Below are positions 1 through 8,203 of a DNA stretch of 64,000 nucleotides, piece by piece. Origin of the DNA: Hyphomicrobiales bacterium (GTDB taxonomy: Bacteria; Pseudomonadota; Alphaproteobacteria; Rhizobiales; Rhizobiaceae); NCBI GenBank assembly GCA_900473915.1, contig UCNG01000011.1:62001-126000 (forward strand), read 5' to 3'. The notes under the pieces are model-generated. The model was given only the letters and a program-made list of their open reading frames with translations, had not been told where the DNA came from and made no database searches. Position numbers and translations under genes: made by a program. How positions within the stretch are numbered: position 1 is the first letter of the stretch; every line of letters begins with the position of its first letter.

Positions 1-465
1 GATTTTACAAAGAACGCCACCCTCACCCCAGGCAACGCCGGTACATTGGACATGTTGAGCCGCGGCGAGATCGCGATGGGACCAGTTTGGGTCGACATGT
101 TCTATTCGTGGAAGGCAAATGGGCAACTTCCGCCAGAAATGAACCTTGTTTTGCCCGCCCCCGGCATGCCCGGCCAGCCGATGCACTATGTGATCCCGGA
201 AAAAAGCGCGCATAAGGAACTTGCCGAAAAGTTTGTTGCGTTGGCGACAAGCCCGAAGGTGCAGGCCGAAGGCATCGTCAAGCGCTTCAACTGGTATCCA
301 GGCATCGATGCTGACCACGTCAAGGCAGAGCTGGACAGCGACACCTGGAACAAGCTTTTCACCGATATTTCGCCGGACGACCTTGCGAAATACGGAAAGC
401 CTTTCCCGATTGCACCCTATAACACTGCTATTCTGGAAGCGTATGAGCGTCAGGTAGGCAACTAA
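1..465 (+). CDS. ABC transporter substrate-binding protein, C-terminal part (5' truncated)
   Basis: The reading frame is open from the first base and ends at a TAA, giving about 154 residues of a periplasmic solute-binding protein; the N-terminus and signal peptide lie outside the window. The visible part carries the C-lobe pattern of the spermidine/putrescine (PotD/family 1) type: LSRGEIAMGPVW, then VIPEKSAHKELAEKFVALATSPKVQ and a hydrophilic tail. Two permease genes of the matching PotB/PotC type follow about 80 bases later, so this is the binding component of that importer. The ATPase is not visible and is probably upstream. The substrate cannot be read from this fragment. Confidence 0.85.
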   Translation, partial: DFTKNATLTPGNAGTLDMLSRGEIAMGPVWVDMFYSWKANGQLPPEMNLVLPAPGMPGQPMHYVIPEKSAHKELAEKFVALATSPKVQAEGIVKRFNWYPGIDADHVKAELDSDTWNKLFTDISPDDLAKYGKPFPIAPYNTAILEAYERQVGN

Positions 466-544
466 ACCCTACTCTCGATTGGAGTGCTCAGCTGAACAAA
501 ATTTCAGTCTGAGCGCTCCCGCACTCACTTTCATGAGGTTTCGA

Positions 545-1369
545 ATGCCGCATCGACTGACGGGAATTCTTCTTGTCGCGCCTGCACTGGCGATCGTCCT
601 GCTCCTGTTCATCGTACCGCTTTTCGGGGTGATCACCGGAGCGTTCCATGTTTCCGGTGAATGGGGAACCGGCAACTTCACCAAGGCATTCGAGCTTTAT
701 TCCAGCGACATAATCTTCACTTTTGTCATTGTTACACTGTCGTCTCTGCTGATTGCGTTGTTCTCTATTGCGATCGGTGGCTATTTGACACTGGGCTCCA
801 ATGCGCGTGCTGTCACCGTTCTGCGCTGGCTTTATCGCTGGCCGCTTTTTATCCCCTTCATCGTCGTTGGCCAGATACTTCGCACTTTCCTTGCCAAGAA
901 CGGTTTGATGAACAGCCTGCTCATCGAGACCGGACTTCTCACGCCGCTGCAGGCAATGAGTTTTCTGGATTGGCGCGGCATCGTCATCGCATTCATCTGG
1001 AAACAGACGCCATTTGTCACGCTGCTGCTGGCCGGCGCCATGGCCTCCCTTGATCGCAGCACAATCGAATCCGCTCGCAATCTTGGCGCCGGACGGCTGC
1101 GAATTCTCATCGAAATCGTCCTCCCCCAAGTTCGCCAGACACTGCTCGTCGGGCTTATCCTGAGCTTTGTCACCATGATGTCTGTCTTGTCCGTACCTTT
1201 GATGATCAACGCGCAATCACCAACGATGATTACGGCGAACATGGCATTCCGCATCAATGCTTATGGGGATTACGGCGTCGCGAATGCGCTGGGCACGATC
1301 TCACTTCTCATGACCAGTCTTGTCGCCTGGATTTACCTCCGTCAGACCATGAAAGAGCACGGCCAATGA
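545..1369 (+). CDS. ABC transporter permease (PotB-like inner-membrane subunit)
   Basis: An integral membrane subunit of about 274 residues with some six hydrophobic helices, starting with a long helix at residues 6-26. The EAA cytoplasmic loop that contacts the ATPase is visible as ESARNLGAGRLRILIEIVLPQ near residue 190. I chose ATG 545 because GAGG lies 6 bases upstream; in-frame ATG 533 and TTG 479 are alternatives. The stop overlaps the next permease start by 4 bases (ATGA), indicating translational coupling. It should form a heterodimer with that gene's product and take substrate from the upstream binding protein. The family is clear; the substrate is not. Confidence 0.88.
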   Translation: MPHRLTGILLVAPALAIVLLLFIVPLFGVITGAFHVSGEWGTGNFTKAFELYSSDIIFTFVIVTLSSLLIALFSIAIGGYLTLGSNARAVTVLRWLYRWPLFIPFIVVGQILRTFLAKNGLMNSLLIETGLLTPLQAMSFLDWRGIVIAFIWKQTPFVTLLLAGAMASLDRSTIESARNLGAGRLRILIEIVLPQVRQTLLVGLILSFVTMMSVLSVPLMINAQSPTMITANMAFRINAYGDYGVANALGTISLLMTSLVAWIYLRQTMKEHGQ

Positions 1370-2178
1370 GCAACACCTTCGACTGGCGCTGGATACCCCG
1401 CGGCATATTGCTTGGCCTGCTCGCTTTCGCGATTTTCGGGCCGCTCGCCAACCTGCTTCTGTGGGCTGTAGCTGAGCGCTGGTATTTCCCGCACACATTG
1501 CCACTTCAATATGGATTTTCATTCTGGGCGAATGTGTTTTCGCCCCGCGGCAATGCGCTATCGTCGCTTGGCACAAGTGTTGTGATTGCAGGGCTGACCG
1601 TGATTGTCTCACTCGGTCTCGCCGTCCCTGCCGGGTATGCTCTCGCCAGGCTGAAACTGCCTTTTCGCGGATTGATCCTTTTGACGCTGCTCATCCCGCA
1701 AGCTTTCCCAAACCTGCCCGTTTACGTGAACATTGCCCAAATGTTCTATTCATTCGGCCTGAATGGAACGATCACAGGTGTCGTTCTGGTGCATGTCACC
1801 CATGGTCTGGTCTATGCAGTCTGGATTGCCACGGCAGCGTTTTCCGCGATAGACCGTGAGCTTGAAGAAGCTGCGCGGTCAATGGGCGCTTCCGCCCTCA
1901 AGACGTTCTTCGACATCACCCTGCCGATAGCCGCGCCCGGTCTTCTTGCAAGCGCGATCTTTGTCTTTCTTGAATCGCTCGATGAGTTCACGGGCACTTA
2001 CTTCGTAGGCGCTCCTGATATTTCCACCCTGCCCTTGCTGCTTTATACAGCAAGTTCCGGAGGCAACTATCAAATCGCATCGATCAGCGCATTGATATTG
2101 CTGGTGCCATCGATTGCCTTCATGTTCGTGGTCGAGCGTTTCCTCCAGGCCGATGTCCTTTCAAAAGTAGGGCGATAA
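1366..2178 (+). CDS. ABC transporter permease (PotC-like inner-membrane subunit)
   Basis: A 270-residue permease of the BPD_transp_1 family. It has a hydrophobic N-terminal helix, further helices through the chain, and the EAA loop EEAARSMGASALKTFFDITLPIAAPG around residues 166-190. The ATG overlaps the preceding permease stop. The following LacI-type regulator begins one base after its stop, so binding protein, both permeases and regulator probably share a transcript. Sequence features place it in the polyamine/iron/phosphonate-type group of importers, whose substrates vary too widely to assign one. Confidence 0.88.
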   Translation: MSNTFDWRWIPRGILLGLLAFAIFGPLANLLLWAVAERWYFPHTLPLQYGFSFWANVFSPRGNALSSLGTSVVIAGLTVIVSLGLAVPAGYALARLKLPFRGLILLTLLIPQAFPNLPVYVNIAQMFYSFGLNGTITGVVLVHVTHGLVYAVWIATAAFSAIDRELEEAARSMGASALKTFFDITLPIAAPGLLASAIFVFLESLDEFTGTYFVGAPDISTLPLLLYTASSGGNYQIASISALILLVPSIAFMFVVERFLQADVLSKVGR

Positions 2179-2179
2179 A

Positions 2180-3259
2180 ATGCCAGATAGAGAACTGCCT
2201 CGAGAGCAGGACATCGTGGACAACCAGCCACGCTTCATCAGTGCACATGAAGTCGCGGTTGAAGCAGGTGTGTCCCGTTCCGCGGTGTCCCGGACTTTTA
2301 CGCCCGGCGCCAGCGTTTCGCCCGCAACGCGCGAAAAGGTGCTGAAAGCGGCTGAAAAACTTGGCTATCAGGTCAATGACCTTGCGCGAGGTCTCCTTGC
2401 CAATCGCAGCCGTATCGTTGGCATGATTGCCGCAGATCCGGACAGCCCTTTCCGCTCCCGCCAGATCGCAGCGCTTTCCCGGCGCCTTGCAGCGCGCGGC
2501 AGCGTGCCGGTATTGATCCCGACCGGCCAGCACGGAGAAAATCTCTCTGCCGCTCACGAAACGCTGCTTCGTTATCGGGCCGAAGCAACAGTGGTTCTTT
2601 CCGGCATGCCCTCCTCATCATTTGTCGAGCTCGCCCAACGAAACGGCCAGACCCTCATTCTGGTCGGGCGAACCGAAGAAGGAGCCGATCACATTCACAT
2701 TAACAATCGGCTTGCCGCCGAAACGGCGGTCGATATTTTTGCCGCACGTGGCATGAAAAGGCTCGGCCTCATAACGTCGAATGTCGGCAGTCTCAACCTC
2801 GTCGAGCGCGAGAACGCTTTCATTGAAAAATGCCGAAGCCTTGGATTGAGCGTCAGCGTGCAGCGTGGCGAACTGACAGATTATGACGGCGGTTATGGCG
2901 CGGCATCTCTCCTGTTGGGCGAAAAAGAGCGGGTCGAAGGCATTTTCTGCATCAACGATCTTATGGCTTTCGGCATGATGGACTGCGCGCGCGATGTCTT
3001 CAATCTCTCCATTCCCGACGATATTTCGGTCATCGGCTTCGACAACGTTACGGAAGCACGCTGGGGCGCCTATCGCCTGACAACATTCGATCAAAACGCA
3101 GAACGCCTTTCAGCCGAAATCGTTCGGTTGCTGGACGAACGGCATGCGGCACCAAACGCGCCGCCCCAAACTGTCATGCTTGAACTGCCGCTCATTCTCC
3201 GCAGCAGCGTCAGGCCCATTAAAAACGAACGTGGCATTCGGGGGATGCCGGATCAATGA
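2180..3259 (+). CDS. LacI-family transcriptional regulator
   Basis: A 359-residue LacI/GalR-type repressor. The N-terminal helix-turn-helix lies at about residues 18-65 (ISAHEVAVEAGVSRSAVSRTF, then SPATREKVLKAAEKLGYQVN as hinge approach). It is followed by a periplasmic-binding-protein-like effector domain with the usual GIFCINDLMAFGMMD and SVIGFDN blocks. The HTH starts about 15 residues later than in typical members because of a charged leader. It sits in the middle of the ABC operon and overlaps the next gene by ATGA, so it is probably an autoregulated local repressor sensing the imported compound or a product of it. Confidence 0.9.
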   Translation: MPDRELPREQDIVDNQPRFISAHEVAVEAGVSRSAVSRTFTPGASVSPATREKVLKAAEKLGYQVNDLARGLLANRSRIVGMIAADPDSPFRSRQIAALSRRLAARGSVPVLIPTGQHGENLSAAHETLLRYRAEATVVLSGMPSSSFVELAQRNGQTLILVGRTEEGADHIHINNRLAAETAVDIFAARGMKRLGLITSNVGSLNLVERENAFIEKCRSLGLSVSVQRGELTDYDGGYGAASLLLGEKERVEGIFCINDLMAFGMMDCARDVFNLSIPDDISVIGFDNVTEARWGAYRLTTFDQNAERLSAEIVRLLDERHAAPNAPPQTVMLELPLILRSSVRPIKNERGIRGMPDQ

Positions 3260-3774
3260 ATTTCCATTCTATATGGTTGCGTCCCGCACGTGACGATCTC
3301 CGTTTTCTCGAATCTATCGTGACGGAGCTAGCTGGCCGCTTCGCTTCGCCCATATTCGAGCCGCATGCGACGCTCGTGCCCGACATGAGACGTTCGGCAG
3401 ATGAACTGCTGCCATTGGCGCTCAGCCTTGCAGTTGGCCGCAAACCGCTGGACGTTCTGGTTGAGGGCGTGGCAGGAACGGAAGCTTATTTCCGCTCCTT
3501 TTATGCCGCTTTGCAGAAAACGCCTGCACTGATGGCTTTGAAACAGGCCTCGCTCGACATTTCGGGAGAGAAAGACGTTTCTGCCTTTCTTCCGCATGTC
3601 TCGCTTGCCTACGGCGTCGCCGACCATCCCTCGCGCGAAAGAGAGATGACCCGCATGGCAGGCTTGCTGTTTGGTCGCAGCATTCGCTTCGACCGAATGG
3701 TGATCGTCAGTTCTTCCAGCGAAACACCGATTGATCAATGGATCGTCAAACACGAAATCTATCTTGCCGGATAG
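3256..3774 (+). CDS. 2H phosphoesterase / cyclic phosphodiesterase-like protein
   Basis: A 172-residue protein with the two HxT/S motifs that define the 2H phosphoesterase fold: HAT at residues 37-39 (FEPHATLVP) and HVS at 114-116 (FLPHVSLAYG). In this superfamily the two histidines face each other and hydrolyse 2',3'-cyclic phosphates or similar phosphodiesters. The layout and length resemble plant/yeast cyclic phosphodiesterases rather than the bacterial RNA ligase-like ThpR. Its start overlaps the LacI gene stop (ATGA), so it belongs to the ABC operon, suggesting that the imported molecule carries or gives rise to a cyclic phosphodiester. That link is inference. A terminator follows directly. 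Confidence 0.75.
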   Translation: MNFHSIWLRPARDDLRFLESIVTELAGRFASPIFEPHATLVPDMRRSADELLPLALSLAVGRKPLDVLVEGVAGTEAYFRSFYAALQKTPALMALKQASLDISGEKDVSAFLPHVSLAYGVADHPSREREMTRMAGLLFGRSIRFDRMVIVSSSSETPIDQWIVKHEIYLAG

Positions 3775-3776
3775 AA

Positions 3777-3800
3777 AAAGCCCGCTGATTGGCGGGCTTT
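3777..3800. terminator. Rho-independent terminator between convergent genes
   Basis: A perfect 9-bp stem, AAAGCCCGC (3777-3785) with GCGGGCTTT (3792-3800) and a 6-base loop, lies three bases after the phosphoesterase stop. An A-rich flank on the left and a T-rich flank on the right (to 3810) let it serve both the plus-strand operon and the convergent aldo/keto reductase gene. Confidence 0.85.
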
Positions 3801-3814
3801 GGGACTTTTTAGGC

Positions 3815-4858
3815 TCAAAGCGGACGCGGATACTGTCTGTAGACTTTCTCGATATCCTCCAGAACGTCATCCGAGAGCTTGACCTGATGCGCCGCGATAT
3901 CGACCTTCAGTTGCTCGACAGACGTTGCGCCGATGATAGCCGACGTCATGAACGGCCGCGTCAACGTAAAGGCGATAGCCATCTGGGCAATATCGAGGCC
4001 ATGTTTCTTGGCAACATCGATATAGGCGCGAACAGCTGGCTCCGAATGAATGTTGCTACGCCAGAGGCCGCCTTCGGAAATGGCTGCGCGTGAACCGGCT
4101 GGCAGTTTGCCACCCAGATATTTTCCGGTCAGCACACCGGCCGCCAGTGTCGAATAGGCAAGCAATCCCACATTTTCGCAGAGAGACAACTCTGCCAAGT
4201 CGAAATCGAACTGGCGCTGCAAAAGGCTATATTCATTTTGGATCGAGGCGACGCGCGGCAGGCCGTGCTGTTCGGCCAAACGAAGCCACTGCATTGTTCC
4301 CCAGGCAGTCTCATTGGAAAGACCTATATGCCGGATCTTTCCGTCCCGAACCATGTCTCCCAGTCCAAGCAGAACGTCATGCATCTGTCGGGTTTCTGCC
4401 GCCCCATCCGTAGTGGAAGGATCGAAGGTCCAGCTTTGGCCAAAATGATAGTGCGCCCGCATTGGCCAATGGACCTGATAAAGGTCGATATAGTCCGTCT
4501 GGAGACGCCGCAGGCTATTTTCTACTGCTTCGCGAACACTGGTACGGCTCGGCTTGGCACCATCTCGAATCCAGTTCTGCCTGCCGCCGCCAGCAATCTT
4601 GCTTGCCAGCACGACCTTGTCGCGCTTTCCGGATTTCTTGAACCAGCTGCCAATATAAGCCTCTGTCTTGCCATAGCTTTCCGGGCTCATGGGAATGGCA
4701 TAACCTTCGGCGGTATCGATAAAGTTGATACCGGCATCAAGAGCAATGTCCAGCTGTTCATGAGCATCGAGCTCGGTATTCTGCACGCCCCAGGTCATGG
4801 TACCGAGGCAAATTTCAGTGACAGTAAGGCCAGTACGGCCCAAAGGCTTCATTTTCAC
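3815..4858 (-). CDS. Aldo/keto reductase, Tas-like
   Basis: A 347-residue NADP(H)-dependent aldo/keto reductase with a TIM-barrel fold. The catalytic tetrad is visible as D48 (FIDTAE), Y53, K87 (LASKIAG) and H130 (YQVHW). The sequence follows E. coli Tas closely from GTMTWGVQN at the N-terminus through LQTDYIDLYQVHWP and SIQNEYSLL to IIGATSVEQLK near the C-terminus. The physiological substrate of this group is not settled. It stands alone, convergent with the phosphoesterase gene and separated from the DadA-like gene by about 110 bases. Confidence 0.9.
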   Translation of the reverse strand: MKMKPLGRTGLTVTEICLGTMTWGVQNTELDAHEQLDIALDAGINFIDTAEGYAIPMSPESYGKTEAYIGSWFKKSGKRDKVVLASKIAGGGRQNWIRDGAKPSRTSVREAVENSLRRLQTDYIDLYQVHWPMRAHYHFGQSWTFDPSTTDGAAETRQMHDVLLGLGDMVRDGKIRHIGLSNETAWGTMQWLRLAEQHGLPRVASIQNEYSLLQRQFDFDLAELSLCENVGLLAYSTLAAGVLTGKYLGGKLPAGSRAAISEGGLWRSNIHSEPAVRAYIDVAKKHGLDIAQMAIAFTLTRPFMTSAIIGATSVEQLKVDIAAHQVKLSDDVLEDIEKVYRQYPRPL

Positions 4859-4967
4859 GAGAATTTTCCGGATCGATTGTTCGCGACTGCGCGATATGAG
4901 AGTGGGACTAATTGATAGCCCCGCTCCGCCGCGACTGACAAGCCTGTCACGAAATTTTTAGGTCAAA

Positions 4968-6227
4968 CTACAAAAACCGCTCTGCCGAATAGGGCTTCGG
5001 GTCGATGAAGGTTTCCTCCCCGACGAGCATCTCGGCGAGCAGGCGTCCCGTCGCAGGTCCAAGCGTCAGACCGTGGTGGGCATGACCAAAATTGAACCAC
5101 AGTCCCTTGTGCCGTGGCGCAGCACCAATGACCGGGCGCATGTCAGGCAGGCAGGGGCGCAGCCCAAGCCATGGCGTCTTTTCGATAGCTTCTCCCAATT
5201 GTGGTACCAGCTGGCGTGCGATTTTCTCATCCTTCGTGAGCTGAATACGATTGGCGGGTGCATCTGGCGAAGCGAACTCGATTCCTGTCGATAGACGCAC
5301 ACCCTGAACCATGGGTGCGAGAACATAGCCTGCTTCTTCATCGACGACTGTGTGACCGAGCCGCGAGCCGTCCTTCATGGTGTAATGAAGATGATGACCG
5401 CGCTTGATGCCAAGCGGGATCGGATAGCCGAATTTCCTGAAGATGAGATTTGATTGTGGTCCCAACGCCACTACAACGTCACGGGCATGGACAGCGCCCT
5501 CTTCCGTTACCACCTGCCAGCCGCTCCCGCCCGGTGCCAGGGTCGTAGCATCGCCATGAACGAAGCTACCGCCATTCCTGATAAACAATTCAGCATAGGC
5601 TTTGACCAGTCCACCTGGATTCACAACGGTCTTGGGATCGAGCCAGTGGATGCCGCCCGCCACATCACCGAGCGATGTTTCGCGCTGGCGCAAGGCCGGC
5701 GCATCCAGAATGTCATAGGACAAATTGAAACGCTGCAGATCGGGAAGACGCCGAACTGCGGCGTCGAATGCCGAAGATGTCCTGAACACTTCGATCCACC
5801 CTTGCGACCGGATCAATTTTTCACTGCCGGACCGCGCTACCAGAACATCGTGTTCGCGGACGCTCGCTTCAATCAATGGCAACATCGCATTCGTGGCAGT
5901 TTTCAATCGTTCTGGCGATGACTCTCGCCAATATCGAAACAGCCAGCGAGCCATTTTAGGGATATAGAATGGACTGTAGCGAACGTCTGAGCGACGATTC
6001 ATGCCATAGCGCACAAGCGTCCAGAAACCTTGCGGAAAGGAATAGGGAATAACGCTTGATCGCTCGATCAGACCCGCATTCCCGAAACTTGTTCCGCTGC
6101 CCGGCTCACTCTTATCTATAAGACAGACAGAACGGCCTCGCGCTTGTAGATGCAGTGCCGTTGATACCCCTACAATACCCGCACCCAGAACGATGACATC
6201 TTGTTGCTGAATCGGCATTTTCGGCAT
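4968..6227 (-). CDS. FAD-dependent D-amino-acid dehydrogenase-like oxidoreductase (DadA family)
   Basis: About 419 residues. The N-terminal Rossmann motif VLGAGIVGVSTALHL binds FAD, and the C-terminal block GLWFNFGHAHHGLTLGPATGRLLAEM is typical of the DAO/DadA fold. DadA enzymes oxidise D-amino acids to 2-oxo acids at the membrane and pass electrons to the respiratory chain; related family members act on sarcosine, proline or opines, so the exact substrate is open. ATG 6227 was chosen over TTG 6233; ATG 6218 is also possible and no ribosome site decides. The neighbouring genes on the same strand are two amino-acid-binding proteins, which fits a role in amino-acid catabolism. Confidence 0.8.
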   Translation of the reverse strand: MPKMPIQQQDVIVLGAGIVGVSTALHLQARGRSVCLIDKSEPGSGTSFGNAGLIERSSVIPYSFPQGFWTLVRYGMNRRSDVRYSPFYIPKMARWLFRYWRESSPERLKTATNAMLPLIEASVREHDVLVARSGSEKLIRSQGWIEVFRTSSAFDAAVRRLPDLQRFNLSYDILDAPALRQRETSLGDVAGGIHWLDPKTVVNPGGLVKAYAELFIRNGGSFVHGDATTLAPGGSGWQVVTEEGAVHARDVVVALGPQSNLIFRKFGYPIPLGIKRGHHLHYTMKDGSRLGHTVVDEEAGYVLAPMVQGVRLSTGIEFASPDAPANRIQLTKDEKIARQLVPQLGEAIEKTPWLGLRPCLPDMRPVIGAAPRHKGLWFNFGHAHHGLTLGPATGRLLAEMLVGEETFIDPKPYSAERFL

Positions 6228-6248
6228 CCACAAAAGCAGAGAAATAAA

Positions 6249-6271
6249 CGCGCCGATTTGCAGTCGGCGCG
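6249..6271 (-). terminator. Rho-independent terminator after the first binding-protein gene
   Basis: CGCGCCGA (6249-6256) pairs perfectly with TCGGCGCG (6264-6271) across a 7-base loop. Read on the minus strand, the stem is followed by TTTATTTC, so it ends transcription of the binding-protein gene and separates it from the DadA-like gene. Confidence 0.8.
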
Positions 6272-6310
6272 CTATTGCTTACAGCAAAGAGCTGTGTCTT
6301 TTACAAGTAA

Positions 6311-7072
6311 TCAATAGATATCGAAGTCGAAATATTTCTTCATGATCGCGGCATAAGTCCCATCGTCGCGAATTTTCTTGATCGCCGCATTGAACTGTTC
6401 CCGCAGATCGTCATCGCCCTGACGCAGCGCAATGCCGGTATCGGTCCGCGTGCCGGGAATATCGCCAATGAGCTTGCAGCAATCCGCACCGTCGCCCTTG
6501 ATCCAGTCCGTGATCGGGAATTTGTCGGAAACGACAGCATCGAGACGCCCGTTTTTCAGGTCCGCATTGGCTTCATCGGCAGTGGGATAAAGCTTAACAT
6601 CAGCGCCTGCCTTGCCGTACACGTCCTCTGCATAATTCCCCTGCGTCGTCGATCCCTGGGCACCAACCGACTTTCCCTTGAAAGCCTCGGCATCCAGAGA
6701 TGTGATCGTGCTATCTTTCGGCACGACGACAGAAAGCGGAGTGGAATAATACTTGTCGGTGAACGCAACTTCCCTTTTGCGCTCTTCCGTAATGCTCATG
6801 GACGAAATGACTGCGTCGAACTTGTTCGATTTGAGGCCTGGAATCATTCCGTCCCAGTCGTTGGCAACAAGCGTGCACTTGGCATCCATGGCCTTGCACA
6901 GAGCATTGGCTATGTCGATATCGAGGCCTTGCAGCGAACCATCGGCAGCCACAAAATTAAATGGCGGGTACGCACCTTCGTTTGCAATGCGGATTTCCTT
7001 CCATTCCTTGGCCTGCGCTGGCAAAGCAGCGATTATGGACGCGACGCCTGCAAACAGGATGGCTTTCAGCAT
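6311..7072 (-). CDS. Amino-acid ABC transporter substrate-binding protein (HisJ/ArgT type), copy A
   Basis: A 253-residue periplasmic binding protein. A signal peptide (about residues 1-21, ending AQA) precedes the SBP_bac_3 domain, with IRIANEGAYPPFNF, NDWDGMIPGL, FDAVISSMSITEERK and the C-terminal IRDDGTYAAIMKKYFDFDIY. The pattern matches lysine/arginine/ornithine/histidine binders. Start ATG 7072 has AAGGGGAA about five bases upstream. It is collinear, without gaps, with the gene immediately upstream (7210-7971), so the pair is a tandem duplication. No permease or ATPase lies beside it, so it must feed an importer elsewhere. Confidence 0.92.
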   Translation of the reverse strand: MLKAILFAGVASIIAALPAQAKEWKEIRIANEGAYPPFNFVAADGSLQGLDIDIANALCKAMDAKCTLVANDWDGMIPGLKSNKFDAVISSMSITEERKREVAFTDKYYSTPLSVVVPKDSTITSLDAEAFKGKSVGAQGSTTQGNYAEDVYGKAGADVKLYPTADEANADLKNGRLDAVVSDKFPITDWIKGDGADCCKLIGDIPGTRTDTGIALRQGDDDLREQFNAAIKKIRDDGTYAAIMKKYFDFDIY

Positions 7073-7209
7073 ACTTGTTCCCCTTATTCCATTGTTATAA
7101 TTATATTATTGGACATTACCCCGTTCGGGGCAATGCTCCGTCTCTGTGTTTTTCAACTGAAACACCGGACGCTCCCGACATCAAGAGAGCGCCCGATGAA
7201 ATTTTGGCA

Positions 7210-7971
7210 TCAATAGATGTCGAAATCGAAATACTTCTTGCGGATTGTTTCGTAGGTGCCGTTGTCGCGAATTTTCTTGATAGCGGCATTGAACTGTTCA
7301 CGCAGATCGTCGTCACCCTTGCGAAGAGCAATCGAAATTTTCGTTTCGGAACCTGGAATATCGCCGAGGAACTTGCAGCAGTTCGCACCCGGTTTCTTCA
7401 GCCAGTCAGCGGCGAGAAACTTGTCGGCAGCGATTGCATCCAGACGCCCACTCTCAAGGTCGGCATTTGCTTCGTCGGCAGTCGGATAGAGCTTAACCTC
7501 TGCTCCTGCCTTGCCGTAGACATCATCAGCATAATTGCCCTGTGTGGTGCCGGCCTGAGCGCCAACCGTCTTTCCGTCGAATGCTGACGGATCAAGCGAG
7601 GTCATATCCGTGTCCTTCGGCACGACAACCGCAAGCGGGGTTGTGTAATAGCGATCCGTGAAAGCAACCTGCTTTTCGCGCTCCTCCGTGATGGCCATCG
7701 AAGCAATGACCGCATCGAACTTGTTCGCCTGCAAGCCAGGAATCATACCGTCCCAGTCATTGGCCACAATGGTGCACTTGGCTTCCATCGCTTCGCAAAG
7801 CGCATTCGCTATATCGAGATCGAAACCTTCAAGTTTGCCGTCTGGAGACATGTAGTTGAACGGAGGATATGCGCCTTCGCTCGCGATACGGATTTCTTTC
7901 CATTCCTTCGCCTGAACCGGCAAAGCGAGAAAGACTGAGGCCAGACCGGCCAGCACAACTGATTTCAACAT
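7210..7971 (-). CDS. Amino-acid ABC transporter substrate-binding protein (HisJ/ArgT type), copy B
   Basis: This 253-residue paralogue of copy A has the same length and no indels. It has a signal peptide ending VQA, then IRIASEGAYPPFNY, NDWDGMIPGLQANKFDAV, TTQGNYADDVYGKAGAEVKLYPTADEANADL and the same FDFDIY C-terminus. The open frame extends upstream to 8088, but ATG 7971 is right because AGGAA precedes it and the signal peptide begins there. Differences from copy A cluster around the hinge and inner-lobe segments (for example DKFLAADWLKKPGA against DKFPITDWIKGDGA), which suggests the two may differ in ligand preference. Confidence 0.92.
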   Translation of the reverse strand: MLKSVVLAGLASVFLALPVQAKEWKEIRIASEGAYPPFNYMSPDGKLEGFDLDIANALCEAMEAKCTIVANDWDGMIPGLQANKFDAVIASMAITEEREKQVAFTDRYYTTPLAVVVPKDTDMTSLDPSAFDGKTVGAQAGTTQGNYADDVYGKAGAEVKLYPTADEANADLESGRLDAIAADKFLAADWLKKPGANCCKFLGDIPGSETKISIALRKGDDDLREQFNAAIKKIRDNGTYETIRKKYFDFDIY

Positions 7972-8150
7972 GGCTTTCCTACTTCTTCTGAGCGCACCCC
8001 GAACATACTGGATCGGAGTACACAGATAGATACAATAACGCGGACAAACATACTCCATCCGCCAGTTTGGATCGGGCAATGCGCTCAAATCCGATCCTAT
8101 TCAATTGCGACTTTGGTAGGGCAGAAACGACCGCCGCCAAAAACGCAAAC

Positions 8151-8182
8151 GGGGCCTGCTGCGCACGAGCGCAACAGACCCC
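8151..8182 (-). terminator. Rho-independent terminator of the saccharopine dehydrogenase-like gene
   Basis: A 14-bp stem with two mismatches joins GGGGCCTGCTGCGC (8151-8164) to GCGCAACAGACCCC (8169-8182) around the loop ACGA. On the minus strand it is followed by GTTTGCGTTTTT, a usable uridine tract, about 20 bases beyond the gene's stop. Confidence 0.8.
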
Positions 8183-8203
8183 GCATTCTTGCGGCAGGAG
8201 CTA

